A stretch of 64,000 bases of DNA from Bog-756 sp963828385 (GTDB lineage Bacteria; Actinomycetota; Acidimicrobiia; Acidimicrobiales; RAAP-2), in the NCBI GenBank assembly GCA_963828385.1, contig CAWHEF010000001.1, positions 1-64,000 on the forward strand, read 5' to 3'. Positions 31,918-40,860 of the stretch are shown here, one piece after another (position 1 is the first letter of the stretch; every line of letters starts with the position of its first letter). The notes beneath the pieces are model-generated. The model saw nothing but the letters and a program-made list of their open reading frames with translations, did not search any database and was not told the origin of the DNA. The translations under genes were made by a program, and so were the position numbers.

Positions 31918-32394
31918 ATGTCCACCCTTTACCAACACATCGCTCATCCCTATATCGAGGAACGCAAGCACCGGCAACCGACCAAAGTGGCCGATCAGCT
32001 GCCCCAGTCGAGCGCAGCCGCCCGCGTGAACTCGTGGCTCGCCATCAAGATCACGAACGGGGTGGGCACGATGTGGTGCGCCTACGCCTTCGCCATCCTC
32101 GCCCTCATCAGCCTCCCCGATGCCATCAAGAACGGAAAGGCGGCGACCATCTCGTGGATCGCCCAGACCTTCCTCCAGTTGGTCCTGCTCTCGATCATCA
32201 TCGTCGGCCAGAACGTCCAGTCTGTGGCGTCGGACAAGCGCTCCGAGGCCACCTACAAGGACGCCGACGCCGTGCTGCACGAGGCGGTCGAGATCCAGAA
32301 GCATCTGGAGGCGCAGGACCGGGCCATCGAGCAGATCCTCACGCGCCTCGAAGCCACCCCTCCGCCGGGACATTCGCCGGCCACAACCGGGTGA
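31918..32394 (+). CDS. Small membrane protein, DUF1003-like
   Basis: A 158-residue protein with two predicted membrane helices (AYAFAILALISLPDAI and WIAQTFLQLVLLSIIIVGQNV), followed by SVASDKRSEATYKDADAVLHEAVEIQKHL, a helical cytosolic tail. This layout (two spans, QN..S..DKR, then a coil) is like the DUF1003 family of uncharacterised bacterial membrane proteins. The ATG at 31918 is used. The function is unknown. It is convergent with dnaB. Confidence 0.72.
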   Translation: MSTLYQHIAHPYIEERKHRQPTKVADQLPQSSAAARVNSWLAIKITNGVGTMWCAYAFAILALISLPDAIKNGKAATISWIAQTFLQLVLLSIIIVGQNVQSVASDKRSEATYKDADAVLHEAVEIQKHLEAQDRAIEQILTRLEATPPPGHSPATTG

Positions 32395-32437
32395 CCACGG
32401 GCGTAACTGGCAGCCGTCGCTGCGCCGTTTGCGGGCC

Positions 32438-33826
32438 TCAGGCCCTCGCCATGCTGTCGAACCGGGTGTGATGGCCGATGAAGGCCAGGCGGGCGTAACC
32501 CGTCGGCCCGTTGCGGTGCTTGGCCACGATGATCTCGGCCACCCCCTGGGTCTCGGTGGCTTCCGGGTTGTAGAGCTCGTCCCGGTAGATGAACATCACG
32601 ACGTCGGCATCCTGTTCGATCGAGCCTGACTCGCGAAGGTCGGCCAGCATGGGCCGCTTGTCCTGGCGCTGCTCGAGGTTCCGGGACAGCTGGGAGAGGG
32701 CCACCACCGGCACCTCGAGCTCGCGGGCGAGGATCTTGAGGCCGCGGCTGATCTCGGACACCTCGACCTGCCGGTTCTCGGCGCTGTGCCGGCCCGTCAT
32801 GAGCTGCAGGTAGTCCACGACCACCAATCCCAGGCCGGCGTGGCTCTTCAGCCGGCGGGCCCGGGCCCGGATGTCCATGATCGTGAGCTGCGGGTTGTCA
32901 TCGATGTAGATGGGCGCCTCGCTCATCCGGGAGATGGCGTTGCCCACTCTGGACCAGTCCGCTTCGCGCAGGCTGCCGGTCCGCATGCGGTTGGCGTCCA
33001 CCCTGGCTTCGGCACCGAGGAGCCGCTGGGTCAGCTCCATGTGGCTCATCTCGAGCGAGAAGAGCAGGGTGGGCACCCGGAGCTTGATCCCGGCGTGGGC
33101 CACCATTCCCAGCGCGAACGAGCTCTTCCCCATAGCCGGCCGGGCGCCGACCACGATCAGGTTGGAAGGCTGGAGCCCGGACAGCAGCTCGTCGACATCG
33201 GTGTAGCCGGTGGCCAACCCGGTGATGGAGGCGCCGTTCTCGTAGAGGCGCTGGAGATGGTCGAGCCCTTCGCCGAGGAGCTCGTGAAGGGGGGTGAGCG
33301 AGTCGACCACCCGACGCTGGGCCACGTCGAACACGAGGCTCTCGGCCCGGTCGAGCACCTCTGCGACGTCCTCTGGAACGCTGTAGCCGAGTTCGTTGAT
33401 CTCGGCGGCCGCCCCCACGAGCCTGCGAAGGAGTGCGTGCTCCTCGATGATCCGGGCGTAGTGCTCGGCGTTCCCGACCGAGGGGGTGTTGGCCTGCAGG
33501 GAGACGAAGACCGACGGATCACCGATGGACTCGAGCAGGTCACGACGACGCAGCTCCTCAGTGACGGTCACCCAGTCGGCCGGCTCGCCGTGGCTGAACA
33601 ACGACGTGATGGCGGTGAAGATGTGGCCGTGCGACGACTTGTAGAAGTCCTCGGGCTTGCACAGCTCCATGGCGGCGGCAATGGCGTCCCGCGACAGCAG
33701 CATGGCCCCGAGGAGGGACTCCTCCGCCTCGAGATTGTGGGGAGGCACACGCCCGGCACCCGCTCCGCCCTCCCGGCCGTTCGTTGGGAACCGCCGCGGA
33801 CGTGTGTCGTCGAACGCCTGGACCAT
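32438..33826 (-). CDS. dnaB: Replicative DNA helicase DnaB
   Basis: Hexameric helicase that unwinds DNA ahead of the replication fork, 462 residues without an intein. The N-terminal domain (PPHNLEAEESLLGAMLLSRDAI) binds primase. The RecA-like domain has Walker A GARPAMGKSS, Walker B LVVVDYLQLMTG, VVALSQLSR and the Arg finger region RDKRPMLADLRESGSIEQDAD-like segment. It lies downstream of rplI on the same strand, as in mycobacteria, with a 177-base gap. Confidence 0.96.
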   Translation of the reverse strand: MVQAFDDTRPRRFPTNGREGGAGAGRVPPHNLEAEESLLGAMLLSRDAIAAAMELCKPEDFYKSSHGHIFTAITSLFSHGEPADWVTVTEELRRRDLLESIGDPSVFVSLQANTPSVGNAEHYARIIEEHALLRRLVGAAAEINELGYSVPEDVAEVLDRAESLVFDVAQRRVVDSLTPLHELLGEGLDHLQRLYENGASITGLATGYTDVDELLSGLQPSNLIVVGARPAMGKSSFALGMVAHAGIKLRVPTLLFSLEMSHMELTQRLLGAEARVDANRMRTGSLREADWSRVGNAISRMSEAPIYIDDNPQLTIMDIRARARRLKSHAGLGLVVVDYLQLMTGRHSAENRQVEVSEISRGLKILARELEVPVVALSQLSRNLEQRQDKRPMLADLRESGSIEQDADVVMFIYRDELYNPEATETQGVAEIIVAKHRNGPTGYARLAFIGHHTRFDSMARA

Positions 33827-34003
33827 GATCCGTCAACCCTGACCGCTGGAGCCTGTGGAGCGTAAGAGCCGCATGCTGAGGAAATCGATCGGCGACGCTG
33901 TGGATTGCCCGTGGACAAGTCCCGAGCATCTGGGGACGGGGCGAACCATCTCCTAATCCTCCCCGGCGGCTGTGACGCGGGCGGGGATGGGCGCCGTGAC
34001 CGA
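33827..34003. other. dnaB-rplI spacer
   Basis: A 177-base gap that probably holds a dnaB promoter. A DnaA-box-like TGTGGATTG (7 of 9 matches) lies at 33899-33907. No gene is visible. Confidence 0.4.
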
Positions 34004-34450
34004 TCAGGCCTCGGGGACGACCTCGACGGCCAGTTCGAAGACCACGTCACCGACGAGCTCGACCCGGATGCTGTGCTCGCCCACGGTCTTGATCGGCTCG
34101 TCGAGCATCAAGTTCCTGCGCTCCAACACCGCTCCGGTCTGCTCCTCGACCCGACGGACGACGTCGGCGACGGTCACGGATCCGAACAACCGCTCCCCTT
34201 TGGCCCGGGCGGACACGGTGACGGTCGTCCCCACGAGGGCGCGGGCCACGGTCTCGGATGCGTCGCGGTCCCGAGCGTCGCGGAGGTCACGGGCTTTGCG
34301 CATCGCTTCGGCCTGGCCGTCGACACCGGAGGTGGCCACGATGGCCTTCCCTGCCGGGAGGAGGTGGTTGCGGGCGAAGCCCCCGGCGACGTCGATGATG
34401 TCTCCCCGCTTGCCAACCCCGCTGATGTCTGTTCGGAGAAGGACCCTCAT
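34004..34450 (-). CDS. rplI: 50S ribosomal protein L9
   Basis: bL9, 148 residues. The N-terminal domain MRVLLRTDISGVGKRGDIIDV with GFARNHLLPAGKA binds 23S rRNA; a long central helix (EAMRKARDLRDARDRDA) links it to the C-terminal domain (KGERLFGSVTVADVV, HSIRVELVGDVVFEL). It is the last gene of the rpsF-ssb-rpsR-rplI operon, one base after the rpsR stop. Confidence 0.96.
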   Translation of the reverse strand: MRVLLRTDISGVGKRGDIIDVAGGFARNHLLPAGKAIVATSGVDGQAEAMRKARDLRDARDRDASETVARALVGTTVTVSARAKGERLFGSVTVADVVRRVEEQTGAVLERRNLMLDEPIKTVGEHSIRVELVGDVVFELAVEVVPEA

Positions 34451-34451
34451 C

Positions 34452-34940
34452 TCAGCCCTCGCCCGAGGTGGCCGGCACGTCGACCTCCTCGACGACGATC
34501 GCCTCGCCGGGGTCGAGCTCGACCTCGGCCGCAGCCACCTCTGCCACCTCGGTTCCCTCCGACACCGGGGCCCGGGTCGGGGCGCGCTCCTCGTCCCGTC
34601 TCCCCCGGCCCCCCTGGCCCGAACCACCGTCCCGGCCTCGGCCTCCGCGCCCGCCGGGCCGCTCGGTAGTGGTCCGCTGCGTATAGGGAAGAAGGGCGAG
34701 CTCGCGCGCCGTCTTGATGGCGATGGCCACGTCCCGCTGGTGCTGCGTGCAGTTGCCGGTGACCCGCCGAGCCCGGATCTTGCCCCGGTCGCTCATGTAC
34801 TTGCGGAGCATGCCGACGTCCTTGTAGTCGACCCAGGCGACGTGGTCCTTGCAGAGCGCGCACGGCTTCTTCTTGATGCGCCGTCCGGCGTCCTTCGGGG
34901 CGCGGCGGCTGGAGCCGCCCCGGTCGTTGTTGCGGGCCAT
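34452..34940 (-). CDS. rpsR: 30S ribosomal protein S18 with a long acidic C-terminal extension
   Basis: bS18 is usually 75-90 residues; this one has 162. Residues 1-85 are normal, with the zinc-binding type CALC...TGNCTQHQ (three Cys and a His) and RRVTGNCTQHQRDVAIAIKTARELALLPY. Residues 86-162 are a low-complexity tail: Gly/Arg-rich first (GRGGRGRDGGSGQGGRGRR), then acidic (EVAEVAAAEVELDPGEAIVV). The frame is open throughout and stops one base before rplI, so it is not an obvious read-through of a broken stop. The ATG shares a base with the ssb stop. Confidence 0.93.
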   Translation of the reverse strand: MARNNDRGGSSRRAPKDAGRRIKKKPCALCKDHVAWVDYKDVGMLRKYMSDRGKIRARRVTGNCTQHQRDVAIAIKTARELALLPYTQRTTTERPGGRGGRGRDGGSGQGGRGRRDEERAPTRAPVSEGTEVAEVAAAEVELDPGEAIVVEEVDVPATSGEG

Positions 34941-35413
34941 CAGAAGGGCTCCTCGCTGTACCCGTACCCCTGGGGCTCGGCGGCCTCCTGGGGAGCGGCG
35001 CCCTGGCGACCGCCGCGGGGCCCGGAGCCGCCCCCGTCTCCGGGGCTCCGGCGCTCGTTCTTCGTCACCTGGGCCGTCGCCCACCGGATGCTCGGACCGA
35101 TCTCGTCCGCCACGACCTCGACCTTCGATCGCTTGTCCCCGTCGGGCGTCTCCCAGCTGCGCTGGTCGAGCCGACCGGTCACGATGACCCGCGATCCTCG
35201 GCTCAAGCTCTCGGCGGCGTTCTCCGCCATCTCCCGCCAGCAGACGATGTCGAAGAAAGAGACCGCCTCCTCCCACTCCTGGGTCTGGCGGTTCTGCCAC
35301 CGCCGGTTGACGGCAAGACCGAAGGAGGCCGTGGCCTGCCCGGTGTTGGTGAAGCGCAGCTCAGGGTCGCGGGTGATGTTCCCGACCAGTGTGACGACGT
35401 TCCCGTTGGCCAT
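34940..35413 (-). CDS. ssb: Single-stranded DNA-binding protein
   Basis: SSB of 157 residues. The OB fold has NVVTLVGNITRDPELRFTNTGQ, FGLAVNRRW and GSRVIVTGRLDQRSWE. A Gly-rich linker leads to the acidic interaction tip ending EEPF, a close variant of the usual DDIPF. It coats single strands at forks and repair sites. It lies between rpsF and rpsR, as is standard. Confidence 0.96.
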   Translation of the reverse strand: MANGNVVTLVGNITRDPELRFTNTGQATASFGLAVNRRWQNRQTQEWEEAVSFFDIVCWREMAENAAESLSRGSRVIVTGRLDQRSWETPDGDKRSKVEVVADEIGPSIRWATAQVTKNERRSPGDGGGSGPRGGRQGAAPQEAAEPQGYGYSEEPF

Positions 35414-35416
35414 TGA

Positions 35417-35753
35417 TCAGCCCTCCTTGGCGGTTGTTGCGACTTCTGCCCGGCGACCGGCGACCTCGTCGGGCAGACGGATCACCTTGTGGCGTAGGGC
35501 CTCATCGGCCAGGACCAGGATCCGCTCCATGTCGGCCACCGCTTCCGGCTCGGCCACGAGCTCGATGACCACGTAGTAGCCCTCGCGCTTGTGCTGGAGC
35601 TCGTAGGCGAAGGTCCGCCTGCCCCACCGCTCGACCCGGCCCGGCTGGCCGCCCTTGGCCTTCGAGCGCGTCGAGTGCCCGGTTGAGGACGCCGTTGACC
35701 GCTGCCTCGTCGGCGCCGGTGTCGAAGATGACCATTGTCTCGTAGGGCCGCAC
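35417..35753 (-). CDS. rpsF: 30S ribosomal protein S6 (apparent frameshift)
   Basis: bS6, first gene of the operon, about 112 residues. GTG at 35753 follows GGGAGGTGAGCC. The N-terminal half (RPYETMVIFDTGADEAAV, LNRALDALE) is in one frame. The second half (GGQPGRVERWGRRTFAYE, KREGYYVVIELVAEPEAV) is in the next, and the switch falls at about 35660-35664. A single missing base at the Glu/Lys codons restores a normal S6. The gene is a core ribosomal protein, so an assembly error is the best explanation. Confidence 0.9.
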
Positions 35754-35913
35754 TGCGGCTCACCTCCCTCTGGACCGGGCCGAGGCACCGGGCCCCGCGT
35801 CGGGGCAGGTCGGAAACGGATCGGCCACCACGAACGGCGACCGGCACAACCGGACCACTGTACGGCATCGCGGTCGGGGCCGTGACCGCGGCGGGCGCCG
35901 CCTCAGCCGGTGT

Positions 35914-36729
35914 CTACCGGTAGGACTCGGTGTCGGTCGGGAACGCTCCCGAGCGCACATCGGCGGCGTAGGCGCTGACCGCAGCCGTTGCCACCTCGGC
36001 CAGGTTGGCGTAGCGCCGGACGAATTTCGGCGTCCACTCGTTCAACCCCAGCAGGTCGTGGAGCACGAGCACCTGACCGTCGCAGCCGGGACCGGCTCCG
36101 ATGCCGATGGTGGGGACTTCGAGCAGTTCGGTGACGACCGAGCCGAGGGGGGCGGGGACGCCTTCCAAGACGACGGCGAAGCACCCGGCTGCGGCGACGG
36201 CCTTGGCGTCCTCGCTGATCAGTTCGGCGCCGGAGGCGTCACGACCCTGTACACGGTGGCCGCCCATCACGTGGACCGACTGGGGGGTCAACCCCAGATG
36301 GCCCATCACCGGGATCTCGGCATCCACGAGGGCCTCGATCATGGGGAGCCGCTTCGCCCCGCCTTCGAGCTTCACCGCCTCGGCACCCGCCCGGACCAGC
36401 CGAGCGGCATTGGCCACGGTGTCGGCCCGATCGACGTGGTAGCTCATCCACGGGAGGTCGGCCACGACGAGGGCGCGTGGCTTGGTCCGTGCGACTGCCG
36501 CCGTGTGGTGAGCGATGTCCTCCACGCTCACCTGGAGGGTGTCCTCGTAGCCGAGGACGTTGTTGGCCACCGAGTCGCCCACCAGGATGAGGTCCACCCC
36601 GGCGGCATCGGCGATGTGCGCTCCCGGTGCGTCGTAGGCGGTCACCATCACGAGGGGCGGATGGCCGTCGCGCACTTTGGCGGAGCGGACTCGGGGGACC
36701 GTGACCGGTTCGGACCGGACGTCGGGCAT
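35914..36729 (-). CDS. panB: 3-methyl-2-oxobutanoate hydroxymethyltransferase
   Basis: First step of pantothenate synthesis: transfers a hydroxymethyl group from methylene-tetrahydrofolate to ketoisovalerate. The 271 residues have VMVTAYDAPGAHIADAAGVD, the metal-binding VGDSV, the substrate loop DLPWMSY, EGG, PVMGHLGLTPQS and LGIGAG-like TIGIGAGPGCDGQVLV. The ATG at 36729 follows GGAGGAAGTCC. No other pan gene is adjacent. Confidence 0.94.
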   Translation of the reverse strand: MPDVRSEPVTVPRVRSAKVRDGHPPLVMVTAYDAPGAHIADAAGVDLILVGDSVANNVLGYEDTLQVSVEDIAHHTAAVARTKPRALVVADLPWMSYHVDRADTVANAARLVRAGAEAVKLEGGAKRLPMIEALVDAEIPVMGHLGLTPQSVHVMGGHRVQGRDASGAELISEDAKAVAAAGCFAVVLEGVPAPLGSVVTELLEVPTIGIGAGPGCDGQVLVLHDLLGLNEWTPKFVRRYANLAEVATAAVSAYAADVRSGAFPTDTESYR

Positions 36730-36903
36730 GGACTTCCTCCTGGTCGGCCGTCCAGCGCGCTCAGGCTGCCGGCGGCGTCGGCGCGGTGACCGCCATGACA
36801 CGGTGCAACCGCATCGTCGAGCCTACTGCCCGTGCCGAGCCTTCCTCCCTGCGGCCGACGTGCCCGCTCCGAGCGGGGACCCGACGTCGACGGAGACGGC
36901 GTA

Positions 36904-37359
36904 TCAGGAGCTCTTGTCGGAAGCGACGCGGTCGCTGCTCGTTCGACCCGAGCCGGCACCCACGCCGGCACCGGCCGGGTACATGCGGTCGAGATGGTTC
37001 CACCGGCACTCGGTGCACACCTCGACCACGTAACAGGCGACCGGATCCTTGCGCTTCCAGTACCGGCGCAGCTCCGATTGGGTCGTCACGCAGCGCCCGC
37101 CAGAGGGCAGGCGCGACCCGAAGACGAAGGTGACGTCGACGAGGTCCGCCTCCTCGCAGATCGGGCACGCCTCTCCGGTGGAGCGGCCGAGGTTCCGGGC
37201 TGCACGGAGCAGCTCCGGATGGGCATCGCACACGTCCAGCCGTGAGAGCCGGCCCCTCCGGAACTCGCGGATCACGGCATTACGGGCGAGGAGATACTCG
37301 ACCTGTCCGCCGCTGGATGACGTCGGCACTCCGTCGTGCACCCCGGGGCGGAAGCTCAT
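36904..37359 (-). CDS. DUF5318 family protein
   Basis: A 151-residue protein like mycobacterial Rv0049 (DUF5318), an uncharacterised actinobacterial family. It has four paired cysteines (CPICEEADLV near residue 66 and CTECRWNHL near residue 117), which suggest a zinc ribbon, with a VTFVFGSRLPSGGR strand between them. It lies divergent to padR, in the same neighbourhood as in mycobacteria. The Thr/Ser/Gly-rich C-terminus is probably unstructured. Function unknown. Confidence 0.82.
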   Translation of the reverse strand: MSFRPGVHDGVPTSSSGGQVEYLLARNAVIREFRRGRLSRLDVCDAHPELLRAARNLGRSTGEACPICEEADLVDVTFVFGSRLPSGGRCVTTQSELRRYWKRKDPVACYVVEVCTECRWNHLDRMYPAGAGVGAGSGRTSSDRVASDKSS

Positions 37360-37606
37360 CGAGCCAAGGGTAACCCCTCGGCTTCTCCGACCACGCCGTC
37401 TGAGCCGCGACCCGACGAGGACCCACCCGACGAGGACGCACCCGGCGGTGTCCTGCCTGGGCCGGGCCCGACCGCCCCCACTGGCCGGGGCCCGCCCGGC
37501 CCGGACGCCTCGGTCTTGATCGGGTCGATAGCTTGCTTTGATATATCAAGCTGATATATCGTGACTACAGTGATCCGATCCACCCCAATCAGGCGAGGTC
37601 CCTGAC
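37360..37606 (+). promoter_or_regulatory. padR-ino1 promoter region with twin GATATATC palindromes
   Basis: A 247-base divergent spacer. In otherwise G+C-rich DNA there is an AT-rich island with TTGATATATCAA (perfect 12-bp palindrome, 37538-37549) and a second GATATATC (37553-37560), 13 bases apart centre to centre. PadR proteins bind AT-rich palindromes at their own promoter, so this is the probable operator for autoregulation and for control of ino1. Confidence 0.7.
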
Positions 37607-38275
37607 ATGCTCGATCTCGCCATCCTCGGCCTCCTCTCGGAGCAGGAGCTCCACGGCTACGAGATCCGCCGCCGGCTCCGCGACGAGCTGGGCCTGTTCG
37701 CCAACATCTCGTTCGGCTCGCTCTACCCGGCCCTGTCCCGCCTGGAGAAGTCCGGGGCGGTCACCGTGACCGAGACGAGCGCGCTTTCGGCGACGCCGCT
37801 GCCCGCAACCGGCTCGCTGAGCGGCGAACGGGCCGGGCTACGGGCACGACGCGCCTCGCCCGCCCGTGCCAGTCGCCGTTCACGCAAGGTCTACCGGATC
37901 ACCGACGCCGGGCGGACCCTGTTCGAACAGCTCCTCTCTGCCGACGAGCCCGCTGGCACCGACGACGCCCGCAGCTTCGGGCTCCGGTTGGCCTTCGCCC
38001 GCTACCTGGCACCGCAGTCCCGCCTGGCCCTGCTCGAGCGGCGCCGGGCGCAGCTCGCCCGCCGGCTCGCCAACGACCAGACCAGGGCGGCCGGCACCCG
38101 CCTCGACCGCTACGCCCGCTCGCTCGTGGAGCACAGCACCGAGGCGACCGAGCACGACATCGCGTGGCTCGACCGCCTCATCGAGGCCGAGCGGGCCAAG
38201 CATGCCCTCCCCGAGGCGCCCGATCTCGACCGGCGCCAGATCGCCATGACCACAACGAAGGGAACCGATTCATGA
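37607..38275 (+). CDS. PadR family transcriptional regulator
   Basis: A 222-residue regulator with the PadR winged helix (LDLAILGLLSEQELHGYEIRRRL, then FGSLYPALSRLEKSGAV) and a long helical C-terminal half for dimerisation. The wing region has a 40-residue insertion rich in Ala/Arg/Ser (TETSALSATPL, RARRASPARA) before KVYRITDAGR, which is unusual but in frame. The ATG of ino1 overlaps its stop (ATGA), so regulator and synthase are coupled; PadR next to ino1 is also seen in mycobacteria (Rv0047c-Rv0046c). Confidence 0.9.
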   Translation: MLDLAILGLLSEQELHGYEIRRRLRDELGLFANISFGSLYPALSRLEKSGAVTVTETSALSATPLPATGSLSGERAGLRARRASPARASRRSRKVYRITDAGRTLFEQLLSADEPAGTDDARSFGLRLAFARYLAPQSRLALLERRRAQLARRLANDQTRAAGTRLDRYARSLVEHSTEATEHDIAWLDRLIEAERAKHALPEAPDLDRRQIAMTTTKGTDS

Positions 38276-39369
38276 GCACCATCCGAGTTGCCATCGCTGG
38301 CGTGGGGAACTGCTCCAGCTCACTCGTCCAGGGCGTGTCCTACTATCGCAACGCCGATCCGACGGACGTCGTCCCCGGGCTCATGCACGTGGAGCTGGGC
38401 GGCTACCACGTGGGCGACCTCGAGTTCGTGGCCGCGTTCGACGTCGATGCCGCCAAGGTCGGGACCGACCTGGGCAAGGCCATCTTCGCCGGCCAGAACA
38501 ACACGATCCGGTTCGCCGATGTCGGTGAGGTCGGCGTCACCGTAGAGCGGGGCCCGACCCTGGACGGGCTCGGGACGTACTACCGGGAGACGGTCGAGGA
38601 GTCACCGGCCGAGCCCGTCGACGTGGCCGCGGTGCTCCGGGACAACCGGGCCGACGTGCTCGTCAGCTATCTCCCGGTGGGCTCCGAGGAGGCCCAGCGC
38701 TTCTACGCCCAGGCCTGTCTCGACGCCGGTGTGGCATTCGTGAACGCCATCCCGGTCTTCATCGCCTCCGATCCGGACTGGGCCCGCAAGTTCCGGGCCG
38801 CCGGGATCCCCATCGTGGGCGACGACATCAAGAGCCAGGTCGGCTCCACCATCGTCCACCGCATCCTCACCCGGTTGTTCGAAGACCGGGGCCTCGCCCT
38901 CGACCACACCTATCAGCTCAATGTTGGCGGCAACATGGACTTCAAGAACATGCTCGAGCGCAGCCGGCTCGAGTCGAAGAAGGTCTCGAAGACCCAGGCC
39001 GTGACGAGCCAGATCGAGCACGGCGCCCTGCCGGTCGATGACGTCCACATCGGGCCGTCGGACCACGTGCCGTGGCTGAACGACCGCAAGTGGGCCTACA
39101 TCCGGATGGAAGGACGCAACTTCGGCGACGTGCCCCTCAATCTCGAGCTCAAGCTCGAGGTCTGGGACTCGCCCAACTCCGCCGGCGTCATCATCGACGC
39201 CGTCCGGTGCGCGAAGCTCGGGCTCGACCGCGGCGTCGGTGGCCCACTGGTGGGACCGTCCGCGTATTTCATGAAGTCCCCTCCGGTCCAGTTCCACGAC
39301 GACGTCTGCCACCTGATGGTCGAGGAGTTCGCCGCCGGCGACAACGGCCCGACCTGGCCCGAGGACTGA
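38272..39369 (+). CDS. ino1: Inositol-3-phosphate synthase
   Basis: Converts glucose 6-phosphate to myo-inositol 3-phosphate, the source of inositol for phosphatidylinositol and mycothiol. The 365-residue actinobacterial type has AIAGVGNCSSSLVQG (NAD loop), VGDDIKSQVGSTIVHR, LNVGGNMDFKNM, SKKVSKTQAV and GPSDHVPWLNDRKWAYIRMEG with the catalytic lysines. Inositol supply links it to thiol-redox genes further along the window (trxB, trxA), but this is only a pathway connection. Confidence 0.95.
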   Translation: MSTIRVAIAGVGNCSSSLVQGVSYYRNADPTDVVPGLMHVELGGYHVGDLEFVAAFDVDAAKVGTDLGKAIFAGQNNTIRFADVGEVGVTVERGPTLDGLGTYYRETVEESPAEPVDVAAVLRDNRADVLVSYLPVGSEEAQRFYAQACLDAGVAFVNAIPVFIASDPDWARKFRAAGIPIVGDDIKSQVGSTIVHRILTRLFEDRGLALDHTYQLNVGGNMDFKNMLERSRLESKKVSKTQAVTSQIEHGALPVDDVHIGPSDHVPWLNDRKWAYIRMEGRNFGDVPLNLELKLEVWDSPNSAGVIIDAVRCAKLGLDRGVGGPLVGPSAYFMKSPPVQFHDDVCHLMVEEFAAGDNGPTWPED

Positions 39370-39430
39370 GCTCGAGCCCCGCCCGTCGTACCGGCGGCCC
39401 CAGCCACCAGGAGAGGGCGGGAGTCCGGCC

Positions 39431-40819
39431 TCAACGCTGCCCGTCCCACCACTCGAGGAGTCGCTTCGTGGCCTCGGCCTCGCCGAGGGGCCCTTCGTCC
39501 ATCCGCAGCTCGAGGAGGTGGTCGAGGGCCCGGCCCACCGGCGGACCGGGACGGAGCCCCAGGACGTCCATGACCTGGTCGCCATCGAGGTCGGGACGCA
39601 TGGCATCGAGCTCCTCCTTGGTCCGGAGCTCGCTGATCCGGGCCTCCAGCTCGTCCATCCGTCGACCGAGGGCCCGCGCCTTGTCGGCGTTGCGTGTCGT
39701 GCAGTCGCAGCGGGTGAGCTCGTTCAACCGCTCGAGCTGGCTGCCGGCATCTCTCACGTAGCGGCGGACCGCCCTGTCGGTCCAACCCAGCTGGTAGGTG
39801 TGGAACCGGAGATGGAGGGTGACCAGCTCGGCGACGGTGTCGACATCGACGTTCGAGTAGTGGAGGGCCTGCATGCGCGCTCTTGTCATGCGGGCTCCCA
39901 CCACTTCGTGGTGGTGAAAGGACACTCCCCCGTCGCCGAAGCTCCGGGTCTTGGGCTTGCCGACGTCGTGGAACAGCGCGGCCAGGCGGAGCAGCCGGTC
40001 GGGGCTCGTCTTGTCCACCACGGCGAGCGTGTGGGCGAGGACGTCCTTGTGCCGATGGATCGGATCCTGCTCCAGGGAGAGCGCAGGCAGCTCGGGGAGG
40101 AACTCGTCGGCCAGACCGGTCTGCACCGTGAAGCGCAGTGCGGGTGAGGGCACGGGAACGGTGACGATCTTGTCCAGCTCGTCGCGTATGCGTTCGGGAG
40201 ACACGATGGCCAGACGGCGGCGGCCCTCTTCGACGGCGGCCACGAGCTCGGCATCGGGCGCGAGCCCCAGCTTGGCCACGAACCTGGCGGCCCGGAGCAT
40301 CCGCAGGGGATCGTCGGCGAACGAGGTCTCCGGATCGAGAGGCGTCCGCAGCCGGTGCATGGACAGGTCCGCGAGGCCTCCGAACGGGTCGAGGAGCTCG
40401 AGCTCGGGGAGCCGCAGGGCCATGGCGTTGACCGTGAAGTCGCGGCGGGCGAGGTCGTCCTCCAGCTTGTCGCCGAATGCCACCTCCGGCTTACGCGAGT
40501 CGGGCCGGTAGGCCTCGGCCCTGTGCGTGGTGACCTCGTAACGCCGGCCCCGGTGCTGGAAACCGATGGTGCCGAACGCTTTGCCCTGTGTCCAGACCGC
40601 ATCGGCCCATCCGGCCACGATCGACTCGATGTCACCGGGGCGGGCCTCGGTCGTGAAGTCGAGGTCGTGGGCATGCTCGGGACCCGTGGTGCCCGGATCG
40701 GCGACGATGGCGTCGCGGACCGAGCCCCCCACCAGATAGAGGGAGCGGCCGGCGACGGAGAACCGCTCGGCCAGCTCGGTGGTGGCATCGACGAGCGGTC
40801 GAAGTCGGTCGGGTAACAC
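39431..40819 (-). CDS. CCA tRNA nucleotidyltransferase (PcnA/Cca family)
   Basis: Adds or repairs the CCA end of tRNAs. In 462 residues it has the class II nucleotidyltransferase core (LVGGSVRDAI, HDLDFTTEARP with DxD), RRDFTVNAMALRL, the Arg/Asp pair in DDPLRMLRAARF and an HD domain (HRHKDVLAHTL, LAALFHDVGKPKT). The HD phosphohydrolase supports a CCA enzyme with repair activity, as in mycobacterial PcnA. GTG at 40819; the next gene starts 41 bases away on the other strand. Confidence 0.92.
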   Translation of the reverse strand: MLPDRLRPLVDATTELAERFSVAGRSLYLVGGSVRDAIVADPGTTGPEHAHDLDFTTEARPGDIESIVAGWADAVWTQGKAFGTIGFQHRGRRYEVTTHRAEAYRPDSRKPEVAFGDKLEDDLARRDFTVNAMALRLPELELLDPFGGLADLSMHRLRTPLDPETSFADDPLRMLRAARFVAKLGLAPDAELVAAVEEGRRRLAIVSPERIRDELDKIVTVPVPSPALRFTVQTGLADEFLPELPALSLEQDPIHRHKDVLAHTLAVVDKTSPDRLLRLAALFHDVGKPKTRSFGDGGVSFHHHEVVGARMTRARMQALHYSNVDVDTVAELVTLHLRFHTYQLGWTDRAVRRYVRDAGSQLERLNELTRCDCTTRNADKARALGRRMDELEARISELRTKEELDAMRPDLDGDQVMDVLGLRPGPPVGRALDHLLELRMDEGPLGEAEATKRLLEWWDGQR

Positions 40820-40860
40820 GCCGCCGAGGGTACTGCGACTGGCGTAGGCTGCCGTCCGAA

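Noticed and set aside
39072..39761. Plus-strand frame over the ino1 3' end and cca
   Set aside because: No motifs, Arg/Pro-rich composition; shadow of the two real genes.
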